DNA of 64,000 bases, taken from DAISWO01 sp036826295 (lineage in GTDB: Bacteria > Patescibacteriota > Saccharimonadia > Saccharimonadales > JAGQNJ01). Every line of letters starts with the position of its first letter. The stretch's first letter is position 1. Under the pieces are notes generated by a model. It saw only the letters and a list, made by a program, of their open reading frames with translations. It did no database searches and had not been told where the DNA came from. Both the position numbers and the translations under genes were made by a program. Location of the stretch: NCBI GenBank assembly GCA_036826295.1, contig DAISWO010000002.1, positions 1 through 64,000 of the forward strand, in the 5' to 3' direction. This document shows positions 8,386-16,310 of this stretch, piece by piece.

Positions 8386-9405
8386 ATGAAAACTAGGGTG
8401 GCAATAAATGGGTTTGGACGAATTGGTCGGAATGCTTTTAAGATAGCATTTGACCGAACTGATCTTGACATTGTAGCAATCAACGACTTAACAGATACAA
8501 AAACACTTGCACACCTTTTAAAGCATGATACAAATTATGGAGCTTATGACTCTGCGGTAAAGTTTGACGAAAAGCACATATATGTAGATGATAAAAAAAT
8601 TGAAGTATTATCGGTCAAGGATCCGGCAGAACTACCCTGGAAAGAAAAAGAAGTAGACATTGTCATTGAATCAACTGGTCTATTTACTGACCCCGCCAAA
8701 GCCCGGGCTCATATTTTGGCTGGGGCAAAAACAGTGGTGATTTCTGCGCCCGCAAAGGGCGAAGGGTCAAATACTATTGTGCTGGGAGTAAATGACGATG
8801 ACTTAAAAAAAGGTGGAGAAATTATCAACACGGCTAGTTGTACAACTAACTGTATTACGCCTGTAGCTAACGTTATTGAATCAGCATTTGGTATCGAAAA
8901 AGCTATGATGACTACCGTTCACAGCTATACAGCCGACCAACAACTCCAAGATTCTCCGCATAAGGATTTGCGCCGTGCACGCTCGGCTGCAGAGAATATT
9001 GTACCTACAAGCACCGGAGCATCTATTGCTGCCGCTGAAGCCTTGCCAAGCCTGAAAGGTGTATTTGGGGGTTTGTCTATCCGAGTTCCAACCCCAGTAG
9101 TATCTTTAAGTGATTTTGTAATTGTTACCAAAAACCCTGTAACGGTGGAAGCCGTGAACCTAGAGTTTGTTAAAGCCGCAAAGTTACCCTACTATCAAGG
9201 AATATTAGACATTACTAACGAACCACTAGTGTCTAGTGATTTTATCGGAAACAGTCACTCTTGCATCGTTGACCTTCAATTAACAGCAGTTGTTGATAAT
9301 AATTTGTTAAAAGTTGTGGCTTGGTACGATAACGAGTGGGGCTACAGCAATAGGCTGATTGAGGTCGTCGCAGACACAGCAAAATATATTAAAAAAGAAG
9401 CATAA
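8386..9405 (+). CDS. gap: Glyceraldehyde-3-phosphate dehydrogenase, type I
   Basis: Glycolytic enzyme oxidising glyceraldehyde 3-phosphate with NAD(P) to 1,3-bisphosphoglycerate. The N-terminal dinucleotide fold INGFGRIGRNAFK, the catalytic Cys152 in SCTTNC, the partner histidine in TTVHSYTADQ and the C-terminal WYDNEWGYSNR are all present in 339 residues. It heads a run of sugar-phosphate genes up to 14.3 kb, although several of these also have -10 boxes of their own. An inverted repeat over its promoter suggests it is individually controlled. Confidence 0.97.
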   Translation: MKTRVAINGFGRIGRNAFKIAFDRTDLDIVAINDLTDTKTLAHLLKHDTNYGAYDSAVKFDEKHIYVDDKKIEVLSVKDPAELPWKEKEVDIVIESTGLFTDPAKARAHILAGAKTVVISAPAKGEGSNTIVLGVNDDDLKKGGEIINTASCTTNCITPVANVIESAFGIEKAMMTTVHSYTADQQLQDSPHKDLRRARSAAENIVPTSTGASIAAAEALPSLKGVFGGLSIRVPTPVVSLSDFVIVTKNPVTVEAVNLEFVKAAKLPYYQGILDITNEPLVSSDFIGNSHSCIVDLQLTAVVDNNLLKVVAWYDNEWGYSNRLIEVVADTAKYIKKEA

Positions 9406-9466
9406 TTTTGGAAACTGACATAATAATTTATAGCCACGTTGCACAAAAACAGTATAGAAATTCACT

Positions 9467-9919
9467 ATGAATAAAAAAATCTTCATCGGCGCAGACCATA
9501 ACGGATTCCAGCTTAAAGAAAAGCTTGAACAATGGTTAAAAACTCAGAACTATGAGGTTGTTGATGCAGGGGATGAAAGATTAAACCCGGATGATGATTA
9601 TCCAGAGTTTGCTTCAAAATTAGTAACTTTAATGCTATCTAGCGAAGAACCAGAACCTATGGGGATATTGCTATGCGGGAGCGGTCAAGGCATGGCAATG
9701 GCCGCAAATAGATTCAAGGGGATTCGAGCCGCTTTGGTGTGGAATAAAAAAACTGCCGAAATGTCACGTCACGACGATGATGCTAACGTGCTTTGTTTGT
9801 CAGCCTGGGAGCTTAATGAAGAAGCTGTGATAGATGTCACTCAAACATGGTTACAAACACCATATGGCCGGGCAGCACGCTATATTAGACGTATAAAAGA
9901 ACTAGATAGCTTAAACTAA
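9467..9919 (+). CDS. rpiB: Ribose-5-phosphate isomerase B
   Basis: Interconverts ribose 5-phosphate and ribulose 5-phosphate in the non-oxidative pentose phosphate pathway. RpiB/LacA family features are clear: GADHNGFQLKEKL at the N-terminus, the catalytic cysteine in LLCGSGQGMAMAAN, and the NVLCLSAW segment. Length 150 is normal. A TATAGA box ends 8 bases before the ATG, so it may be transcribed separately from gap as a leaderless message. It precedes rpe, which uses its product. Confidence 0.93.
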   Translation: MNKKIFIGADHNGFQLKEKLEQWLKTQNYEVVDAGDERLNPDDDYPEFASKLVTLMLSSEEPEPMGILLCGSGQGMAMAANRFKGIRAALVWNKKTAEMSRHDDDANVLCLSAWELNEEAVIDVTQTWLQTPYGRAARYIRRIKELDSLN

Positions 9920-9943
9920 ATGAAGTACTGATAAAATACTTGT

Positions 9944-10582
9944 ATGTCGATTATATGCCCAACCATAACGGCACTAAATACTCATCAATATCGTGATCAA
10001 GTAGAGAGAGTTGAGAGTTTTGCGCGAATAATTCATGTTGACATAATGGACGGGGTTTTTGTAAAAACTCAGTCTCCGGGCATTGCTCAGATTTGGTGGC
10101 CCAAGAATCTTCAGGCTCATTTGCACTTAATGGTCGATAATCCACTTCATATTATTAAGCACGCCATTGCTCTAAATCCTGAGATGATCATTGTTCATGC
10201 AGAAGCTGATATGGGTGAGGTGATCGAAGTTCTAATGCGCCTAAAACACACAAAGATAAAGTCGGGTCTGGCGATTTTATCAGAGACTGATCCTGATGCA
10301 GACGATATTTTTGGGATGTTATCGATGGCTGACCATGCGCTAGTCTTTAGCGGCCATTTAGGCTATCAAGGTGGAAAAGCAAATATGGATGATATAAAAA
10401 AAGTAAAAAAAATACATCAAAATTTTCCTGATATAAGTATAGGTTGGGATGGTGGAATTAATGATGAGAATATTATAAAGCTAAAGAACGCAGGAGTTGA
10501 TTATTTTAACGTTGGAGGCTACATACAAAAATCTGAGAATCCGACAGAGAGATTTAATCAATTAAGTCAATTAATTAAATAA
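9944..10582 (+). CDS. rpe: Ribulose-phosphate 3-epimerase
   Basis: TIM-barrel enzyme converting ribulose 5-phosphate to xylulose 5-phosphate, a substrate of the transketolase encoded next. The metal-binding histidine and aspartate in HVDIMDGVFV, the MVDNP motif and the phosphate-binding end (GWDGGINDENI, then GVDYFNVGGYI) are visible. It is 212 residues, normal length. The usual SPSILSAD start is replaced by ICPTITAL. An extended -10 (TGA-TAAAAT) lies 6 bases before the ATG. Confidence 0.93.
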   Translation: MSIICPTITALNTHQYRDQVERVESFARIIHVDIMDGVFVKTQSPGIAQIWWPKNLQAHLHLMVDNPLHIIKHAIALNPEMIIVHAEADMGEVIEVLMRLKHTKIKSGLAILSETDPDADDIFGMLSMADHALVFSGHLGYQGGKANMDDIKKVKKIHQNFPDISIGWDGGINDENIIKLKNAGVDYFNVGGYIQKSENPTERFNQLSQLIK

Positions 10583-10601
10583 GCAATAGCGGATTCATAT
10601 C

Positions 10602-10610
10602 TGGTATAAT
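10602..10610 (+). promoter_or_regulatory. Extended -10 promoter for the transketolase genes
   Basis: TGG followed directly by TATAAT, an extended -10 element that can work without a -35 box. The start codon lies 11 bases downstream, so the leader would be at most about 5 bases. Confidence 0.6.
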
Positions 10611-10621
10611 TAACTCTAGTC

Positions 10622-11485
10622 ATGGTGGGACAAAAAACACACACAATTCAAGAACTCAAAGTTATAGCTAATAGCATGCGTCAAGATATTGTAAAGATGC
10701 TCGTAGAAGCCGGAAGTGGCCATAGTGCGGGGCCACTAGGTCTGACTGATATTTTTGTTTCTTTGTACTTTAACATCTTAAAACATGACCCAGATAATCC
10801 TGACTGGGACCAAAGAGATATACTGTTGCTAAGTAATGGACATTGTGCTCCTGTGCAATATACAGCTCTTGCTCATGCGGGGTATTTTGATAAGAAAGAA
10901 CTACTAACCCTTAGGAAATTCGGGTCAAGGCTGCAAGGTCACCCAGAACGAAAAAAACTGCCAGGGCTTGAAACCACTAGTGGACCACTAGGTTGTGGTC
11001 TTGGTCAGGCTATTGGTATAGCGCTAGCTCATCGAATAAACGATGACCGACATCGGTGGATATACGTTGTAATGGGCGACGGTGAAATGGACGAAGGAAA
11101 TGTTTGGGAAGCAGCGATGCTTGGCGCTAAAGAGAAGTTGTCTAACGTTATAGGAATAATCGATCGTAATAATATTCAGATTGATGGCCCAACTGAGCAT
11201 GTTATGCCACTAGAGGATTTATCAGCGAAATGGACAGCTTTCGGCTGGCACGTTATTGAAGTCAACGGTAACAACATCGAAGATTTTATTGACGCCTGCG
11301 CTATGGCTCGGGCGATTGTCGAAAAACCAGTGATGATTATCGCACATACGGTGCCTGGTGAAGGTGTTGATTTTATGGAGTACGACTTTCATTGGCACGG
11401 AAAAGCTCCTGATAAAAAACAAGCTAAAGAAGCGCTACACGAGCTTAGAACTTTAGGTGGAAAGATAAAGAGTGAACATCAATGA
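10622..11485 (+). CDS. Transketolase, N-terminal (thiamine-binding) subunit
   Basis: First half of a two-polypeptide transketolase, which transfers two-carbon units between pentose and triose phosphates. It holds the thiamine diphosphate domain: GHSAGPLGLTD near the start, then the cofactor motif GDGEMDEGN through to DRNNIQIDG. The protein (287 residues) stops before the pyrimidine-binding domain, which is encoded by the next gene with an ATGA stop/start overlap. The split is a known arrangement in archaea and many small-genome bacteria, not a frameshift: both halves have clean ends. Confidence 0.94.
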   Translation: MVGQKTHTIQELKVIANSMRQDIVKMLVEAGSGHSAGPLGLTDIFVSLYFNILKHDPDNPDWDQRDILLLSNGHCAPVQYTALAHAGYFDKKELLTLRKFGSRLQGHPERKKLPGLETTSGPLGCGLGQAIGIALAHRINDDRHRWIYVVMGDGEMDEGNVWEAAMLGAKEKLSNVIGIIDRNNIQIDGPTEHVMPLEDLSAKWTAFGWHVIEVNGNNIEDFIDACAMARAIVEKPVMIIAHTVPGEGVDFMEYDFHWHGKAPDKKQAKEALHELRTLGGKIKSEHQ

Positions 11486-12447
11486 TATATCTTGATTCAA
11501 CTTCAGATTTAATAAGCGAGCCGATTCGCAAAGGTTTTGGTGAAGCTCTTCTAGAACTAGGCAGCACTAACAAAGATGTCGTAGCTTTATGTGCTGATTT
11601 AACAGAGTCAACCCAAATGCATTTATTCGCTGAAAAATTCCCAGAACGATATATCGAAGTCGGGGTTGCCGAACAAAATCTGGTTACAGTTGGGTCGGGT
11701 ATGGCGGCTGCTGGGAAGATTCCGTTCGTTAGCAGTTATGCGGCGTTTAGTCCTGGGCGAAACTGGGAGCAAATTCGGACTACAATTTGCTTAAACGATA
11801 GACCAGTTAAAATAATTGGCTCTCACGCAGGTTTGTATACAGGTGCCGACGGCGCTACACATCAAATGCTAGAAGATTATGCACTGATGAGGGTGTTACC
11901 AAATATGGTTGTTCTAGCACCTGGTGATTACATCGAAGCCAAAAAAGCTACTCTTGCAATGGCAAAAGATCCTAGACCGAACTATATGCGACTAACCCGG
12001 GAAGCCACACCCGTTTTTACTAAAGATGATACTCCATTCGAGATTGGAAAAGCCCAGGTTTTTTCAGTTGGAGCGGATGTGACGATTATCTCTACTGGCA
12101 CAATGACCTTTCAAGCACTTCAAGCAGCTGAAATGCTGTACAAAAGCGGGATTGACGCAGAAGTGATACATTCACCCTCAATAAAGCCCCTAGACGCTAT
12201 AACAATCCTTGCTAGTGCTAAAAAAACTAAAAACGTAATCACGGTTGAAGAACATCAAAAAGCTGGTGGCCTAGGTAGTGCGGTTGCCGAACTGTTAAGC
12301 GAGCATTATCCTGTGCCTATCATTAGGATGGGAATCGCCGACAGATTTGGAGAGTCAGGAAAACCACAAGAACTACTTGATCATTTTGGTCTCAATAGCA
12401 AGTCCATTTCTTTAACGGCGCATCATATGTTTAGGGAAGAAGGCTAG
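11482..12447 (+). CDS. Transketolase, C-terminal subunit
   Basis: Second half of the split transketolase, containing the pyrimidine-binding domain with the catalytic glutamate in VGVAEQNLVTVGSG, followed by the C-terminal transketolase domain (VITVEEHQKAGGLGSAV). It is 321 residues, usual for this subunit. Its ATG overlaps the stop of the N-terminal subunit by four bases, implying coupled translation and equal supply. A stand-alone 1-deoxyxylulose-5-phosphate synthase half is less likely given the pentose phosphate neighbours. Confidence 0.93.
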   Translation: MIYLDSTSDLISEPIRKGFGEALLELGSTNKDVVALCADLTESTQMHLFAEKFPERYIEVGVAEQNLVTVGSGMAAAGKIPFVSSYAAFSPGRNWEQIRTTICLNDRPVKIIGSHAGLYTGADGATHQMLEDYALMRVLPNMVVLAPGDYIEAKKATLAMAKDPRPNYMRLTREATPVFTKDDTPFEIGKAQVFSVGADVTIISTGTMTFQALQAAEMLYKSGIDAEVIHSPSIKPLDAITILASAKKTKNVITVEEHQKAGGLGSAVAELLSEHYPVPIIRMGIADRFGESGKPQELLDHFGLNSKSISLTAHHMFREEG

Positions 12448-12449
12448 TT

Positions 12450-13361
12450 ATGGCACGTAGCTTACAACAGATTAGAACTGATTGCATTAAGGCTAGGGCA
12501 TTGATGGTAAGAGCCCGACGCGAGAAATTCGCCGTAGGAGCGTTCAATATAGATAATCAAGAGACTTTGGTAGCGGTATGTAGAGCAGCAAAAGCAAAAA
12601 ATTCCCCTGTAATGGTTGAAGTAAGTAAAGGTGAAGTCGATGCTCTAGGGTTAGAGAATGTACGTGATTTAGTTGATAATTATAAACAAGAATACGGCAT
12701 TGAAATGTATATAAACTTGGATCATAGTCCTAGTGTTGACGATGCAATTGCCGGCATCGAAGCGGGGTTCGAATTCATCCATATTGATATTTCGCAAGCC
12801 AACAAAAATGCTAGTGAATCTGAGGTTATTTCTAAAACAAAACGAGTTGTTCAATTTGCGAAGTCTACGGGAGCGATTGTCGAGAGTGAGCCTCATTATT
12901 TTGGTGGTGGTTCGAATAAATTTGACACCAAGATTAATTATGAAGAAATTAAAAAAACATTTTCTACACCAGAAGGAACCAAAGAATTTGTGGAAAGAAC
13001 CGGTATTGATACGTTCGCTGTAGCTATCGGAAATTTACACGGGAAATACCCTGTCCCCAAGAAATTAGATCTCGATCTTTTGCAAGAAATTCGTGATGTT
13101 GTTGATTGCAATCTCAGTCTTCACGGCGGGAGCGGAACACCAGGTCATTATTTTGAAAATGCGGTCAAAATTGGAGTAAGTAAAATCAACATAAACTCTG
13201 ATTTGAGGATAGCTTATCGCGAAACTCTTGAAAAAGTATTAAGGGAAGATCCAGATGAATATGCCGTAGTTAAATTGATGGGAAAAGTTATTCGAGCGGT
13301 ACAAACTGTTGCAGAAAGCAAGATTGATATGTTTGGCTCTGCTGGGAAGGCTAGGCCGTAG
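12450..13361 (+). CDS. fba: Class II fructose-bisphosphate aldolase
   Basis: Zinc-dependent aldolase joining dihydroxyacetone phosphate and glyceraldehyde 3-phosphate (or related sugar phosphates). Class II features: AVGAFNIDNQE near the start, zinc and catalytic residues in NLDHSPSVDDA, the GNLHGKYP zinc histidine, LHGGSGTPG, and the phosphate-binding KININSDLR. It is 303 residues, typical. It starts two bases after the transketolase C subunit stop. A tagatose-bisphosphate aldolase cannot be ruled out from motifs, but the gap and transketolase neighbours favour the fructose enzyme. Confidence 0.92.
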   Translation: MARSLQQIRTDCIKARALMVRARREKFAVGAFNIDNQETLVAVCRAAKAKNSPVMVEVSKGEVDALGLENVRDLVDNYKQEYGIEMYINLDHSPSVDDAIAGIEAGFEFIHIDISQANKNASESEVISKTKRVVQFAKSTGAIVESEPHYFGGGSNKFDTKINYEEIKKTFSTPEGTKEFVERTGIDTFAVAIGNLHGKYPVPKKLDLDLLQEIRDVVDCNLSLHGGSGTPGHYFENAVKIGVSKININSDLRIAYRETLEKVLREDPDEYAVVKLMGKVIRAVQTVAESKIDMFGSAGKARP

Positions 13362-13362
13362 C

Positions 13363-14331
13363 GTGAGTGGGCGATTAAAAGTCGTATCGATTGGCGCCGC
13401 CGTGTTAGATGTTTTTCTGAGGGGTAAGATCTTTGAGCCTCTCAAAGATGATGACGGCAGTATGATCGAAGAATTTCAGCTTGGAACGAAAAACGAAGTA
13501 GACGCGATTACTTTTAGTACTGGAGGTGGAGCCACAAATGCCAGTGTTACTTTTGCTAGACAAGGTATTGCCAGTTTCTATATGGGAAATATAGGAAATG
13601 ATATAGCTGGAAAAGCAATTAAGGATGAACTCAGACGGGAAAACGTGGATATGAGTCTAGTCAAAGTTGTAGACAATGAAAATACTGCCTATTCGTCAAT
13701 TTTGCTAGCACCGAACGGTGAGCGCACAATACTTACCTATAGAGGCGCGTCTAAACACTATAATTTTGATCAGAATAGCTTTCTAAATATATCGCCTGAT
13801 TGGTTCTACATTAGTTCTCTTTCTGGAGACATTCAGTCTCTAGAAGCTATCTGTGATTATGCTAAAAAAAATGATATAAATATTGCAATCAATCCGGGAT
13901 CTGGCGAAATAGCAAGCCACAAATTCCTACGTTTAATTGATTCAATCAAAATACTAAGTCTTAACAAAGAAGAAATGCAAAAGTTATTTGGAGAGAATTT
14001 GTCTATTGAAGAATTGCTTATAGTAGGCAGTAAAAAAGTTCCGTTAGTTATCGTAACTGACGGACCGAAGGGTTCGTATGTTTGTGATGGTCATAATATT
14101 TATAAAGCAGGAATGTATGAGGATGTTACTGTTATTGATAGGGCCGGGGCCGGCGATGCTTTCTCTAGCGGTTTTGTTTCAAAAATTATCACCGGTCATA
14201 CAATCGAGCAAGCGCTGACATTTGCAAGCGCTAACTCTACGAGTGTCGTGACTAAAATCGGTGCAAAAGAAGGCTTATTACATAAAGGACATAGAATTAA
14301 TGAAATGAAAATTTCGATAAGGAAGATTTGA
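13363..14331 (+). CDS. PfkB-family sugar kinase
   Basis: ATP-dependent carbohydrate or nucleoside kinase of the ribokinase/PfkB family. The C-terminal signature DRAGAGDAFSSGFV with the catalytic aspartate and anion hole is intact, as is the N-terminal GGGATNASVTFARQG. The frame is open further upstream inside the aldolase gene, but the GTG one base after the aldolase stop is chosen: it places the first strand KVVSIGAAVLDVF at the position normal for the family and gives 322 residues. The cluster suggests a sugar-phosphate role, such as a 6-phosphofructokinase substitute or ribokinase; the substrate cannot be read directly. Confidence 0.88.
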   Translation: MSGRLKVVSIGAAVLDVFLRGKIFEPLKDDDGSMIEEFQLGTKNEVDAITFSTGGGATNASVTFARQGIASFYMGNIGNDIAGKAIKDELRRENVDMSLVKVVDNENTAYSSILLAPNGERTILTYRGASKHYNFDQNSFLNISPDWFYISSLSGDIQSLEAICDYAKKNDINIAINPGSGEIASHKFLRLIDSIKILSLNKEEMQKLFGENLSIEELLIVGSKKVPLVIVTDGPKGSYVCDGHNIYKAGMYEDVTVIDRAGAGDAFSSGFVSKIITGHTIEQALTFASANSTSVVTKIGAKEGLLHKGHRINEMKISIRKI

Positions 14332-14381
14332 TCATATGTATTCTAATGCGCAAATGAAAAGAACTATATCGAGGTTAATAT

Positions 14382-15629
14382 ATGTCTAGGATCCTTTCTC
14401 AGCTACTAGCCGCCAAAGAGCCGACTTTCAGCTTGGCTTTGAAGCAACTCGAACAAGACAGTGGTCGTAATGGTATAGACATTCGATTGTCTACTGAGAT
14501 TTCTGCAAAAGTCCGCGAAAAGACACAACTATTGGGGTTAGATCCGGACGACACTACTCCAGAGGAGCTTTACCATAGGTTGCTTGTGCGTATTGCAGAT
14601 GACGATAATCATCTCGCTAATGCTATAGGGGTAAAGGACACCAGTAATATCCCTGACACTATAGCCAAGATTAGGCAGACTGTTGAAAACATGAAAATAC
14701 CGCGATCGTGTTGGGTCTTAAAAAGAAGTATTGCTAAAAAAATAATAAAGCAAAATCCTCCAAGATCAGTAATGAAAGTTTTGAAATATAGGTCGGTTGA
14801 CTCAATGTTGAAAAACGAAAACTTGGGCGAAATATTCGGAGCTCTAAGGTTCGTAGAATCATCAGAGTGGTTAAACGCGTTCAATGAAAGTTATGAGAGT
14901 TTAAAGCCCAGTGATTTCGAGAGTCGTTTAATCGAGATTATTGAGATGCCCATGCAAAGGTGGGGTGATTATGCCGTGCCGTTTATCAAGAAAAAACGAC
15001 ATAACATTACTCACGTTAAGGAGCTAGGCGTTATTTTGATGTTACCTATTAAAGAGAAAAAAATCGAAGGTATTACTATCACTGTATTGCCGTTGTTACT
15101 ACATTACATTAATGAGATCAGGCTGTACTCCAGTTTTTTCAAATTAAAACAAATGCAACCAAACTTCGGCGCCATAGTAGCCGACACACTAAACGCCGAT
15201 CCAGACACCGCCGTAAATATGGGAGGACAAAGCATCCATTGGCGCGTTTTACAAAGATATTTTGGTAAACTTGAAAAAGAAAATCATCCAGAGATATTTG
15301 AACCACATGTCCAGCCTGAGGATTTACATTGGCGCTCAGCAGAATCCATACTCTATCAATTAGATCCGAATTTAGAATTCTGGAAAGAAATGGACTATGT
15401 TGCGATTCTAGATGGCAATCGTCCTGTTACTTTCAACTTAATGGATACGGCAGTCGGCTATGCTAATAAAACTCCATACCAAAACCGTGTTATTTATCAC
15501 TTTCGAGAGAGTCTTTGGAATGAGATATTTGCACGGTATATGGGCGAGAAAACTTTAGAAGAGCAAGTTCTAAAGCAACTAGATAACGATATGATAGAGC
15601 CAGAAAAATTAGAGGTTTCTATATCATGA
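14382..15629 (+). CDS. Unknown 415-residue protein
   Basis: I recognise no domain. The protein is soluble, helix-rich and charged, with a lysine-rich middle (RSIAKKIIKQNPPRSVMK) and several aromatic, acidic helices in the C-terminal half (HWRSAESILYQLDP). No membrane segment and no obvious catalytic motif were seen. It has a GAGG ribosome site 7 bases before the ATG. Its stop overlaps the start of the following LOG-like gene by four bases (ATGA), so the two are translated together and may work together. Confidence 0.75.
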   Translation: MSRILSQLLAAKEPTFSLALKQLEQDSGRNGIDIRLSTEISAKVREKTQLLGLDPDDTTPEELYHRLLVRIADDDNHLANAIGVKDTSNIPDTIAKIRQTVENMKIPRSCWVLKRSIAKKIIKQNPPRSVMKVLKYRSVDSMLKNENLGEIFGALRFVESSEWLNAFNESYESLKPSDFESRLIEIIEMPMQRWGDYAVPFIKKKRHNITHVKELGVILMLPIKEKKIEGITITVLPLLLHYINEIRLYSSFFKLKQMQPNFGAIVADTLNADPDTAVNMGGQSIHWRVLQRYFGKLEKENHPEIFEPHVQPEDLHWRSAESILYQLDPNLEFWKEMDYVAILDGNRPVTFNLMDTAVGYANKTPYQNRVIYHFRESLWNEIFARYMGEKTLEEQVLKQLDNDMIEPEKLEVSIS

Positions 15630-16276
15630 ATTATCTATTCCGTGAATTAAAACAGGGGAATAAAACGATAATACAACAACGCTTTACGATATGTGTGTCT
15701 GGCGCTGCGGCAGGCCATACAGTGGAGGAAGACTATGATTTGGCGGTGACTTTAGGAAGAGAAATTGCCAAGCGCGGTCATATTCTGACTACTGGTGCGA
15801 CCGTAGGATTGCCTAATGCAGCGGCTGAAGGATCGAGTCTAGAAGGAGGAATGAGCATAGGGTTTTCGCCGGCGGCCAGTTTGCGAGAGCATCTTAGAAA
15901 GTATCGCTTGCCTTACGAAAATTACAGTTTTATAAATTTTAGTGGGCTTGAATATGCAGGTAGGGATTTGTATTTGGTCCAATCAAGCGACGCGATAATC
16001 ACAATCGGTGGAAGGTTTGGGTCTTTGCACGAATTTACATCAGCAATAGAAGCTGGAAAACCGTGCGGAGTAGTAATTGGAAGTGGCGGAACGGCGGATG
16101 TTATTATGCAACTTATGGACATTCTAGAAGCTCCTCATAAGGCACTGGTTGTATATGATAGCAATCCTAAAATTGTCGTAGAGAAAATAGAAAATTTACT
16201 GAAAAAAGATAATCAAGATATATTGAAACAGTTCTCGAAACGTGATGAATTTTGGTATCACAAAAAGCATAAATAA
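15626..16276 (+). CDS. LOG-like / TIGR00725-like nucleotide-binding protein
   Basis: Rossmann-like protein related to the LOG (lysine-decarboxylase-like) and DprA-like superfamily. Visible are the N-terminal ICVSGAAAGHTVEED, the middle GHILTTGATVGLPNAAA and the signature region TIGGRFGSLHEFTSAIEAGKP, which corresponds to the PGGxGTxxE motif with RFGS in place of the usual GT. LOG enzymes release bases from nucleoside monophosphates; whether this divergent member does so is open. It is translationally coupled to the unknown gene before it. A second, closer LOG-like copy lies in front of hisS. Confidence 0.75.
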   Translation: MNYLFRELKQGNKTIIQQRFTICVSGAAAGHTVEEDYDLAVTLGREIAKRGHILTTGATVGLPNAAAEGSSLEGGMSIGFSPAASLREHLRKYRLPYENYSFINFSGLEYAGRDLYLVQSSDAIITIGGRFGSLHEFTSAIEAGKPCGVVIGSGGTADVIMQLMDILEAPHKALVVYDSNPKIVVEKIENLLKKDNQDILKQFSKRDEFWYHKKHK

Positions 16277-16295
16277 CAGTAGACCGCCTCAACCC

Positions 16296-16304
16296 TGTTA
16301 AAAT
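16296..16304 (+). promoter_or_regulatory. Extended -10 promoter of uvrB
   Basis: TGT directly followed by TAAAAT, ending 6 bases before the GTG start of uvrB. No ribosome site fits in the gap, so the message is predicted leaderless. Confidence 0.55.
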
Positions 16305-16310
16305 ATGTAA

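Noticed and set aside
10622..12447. Transketolase split caused by a frameshift or sequencing error
   Set aside because: Both halves have proper ends and an ATGA overlap, and the two-subunit form is a known natural arrangement.
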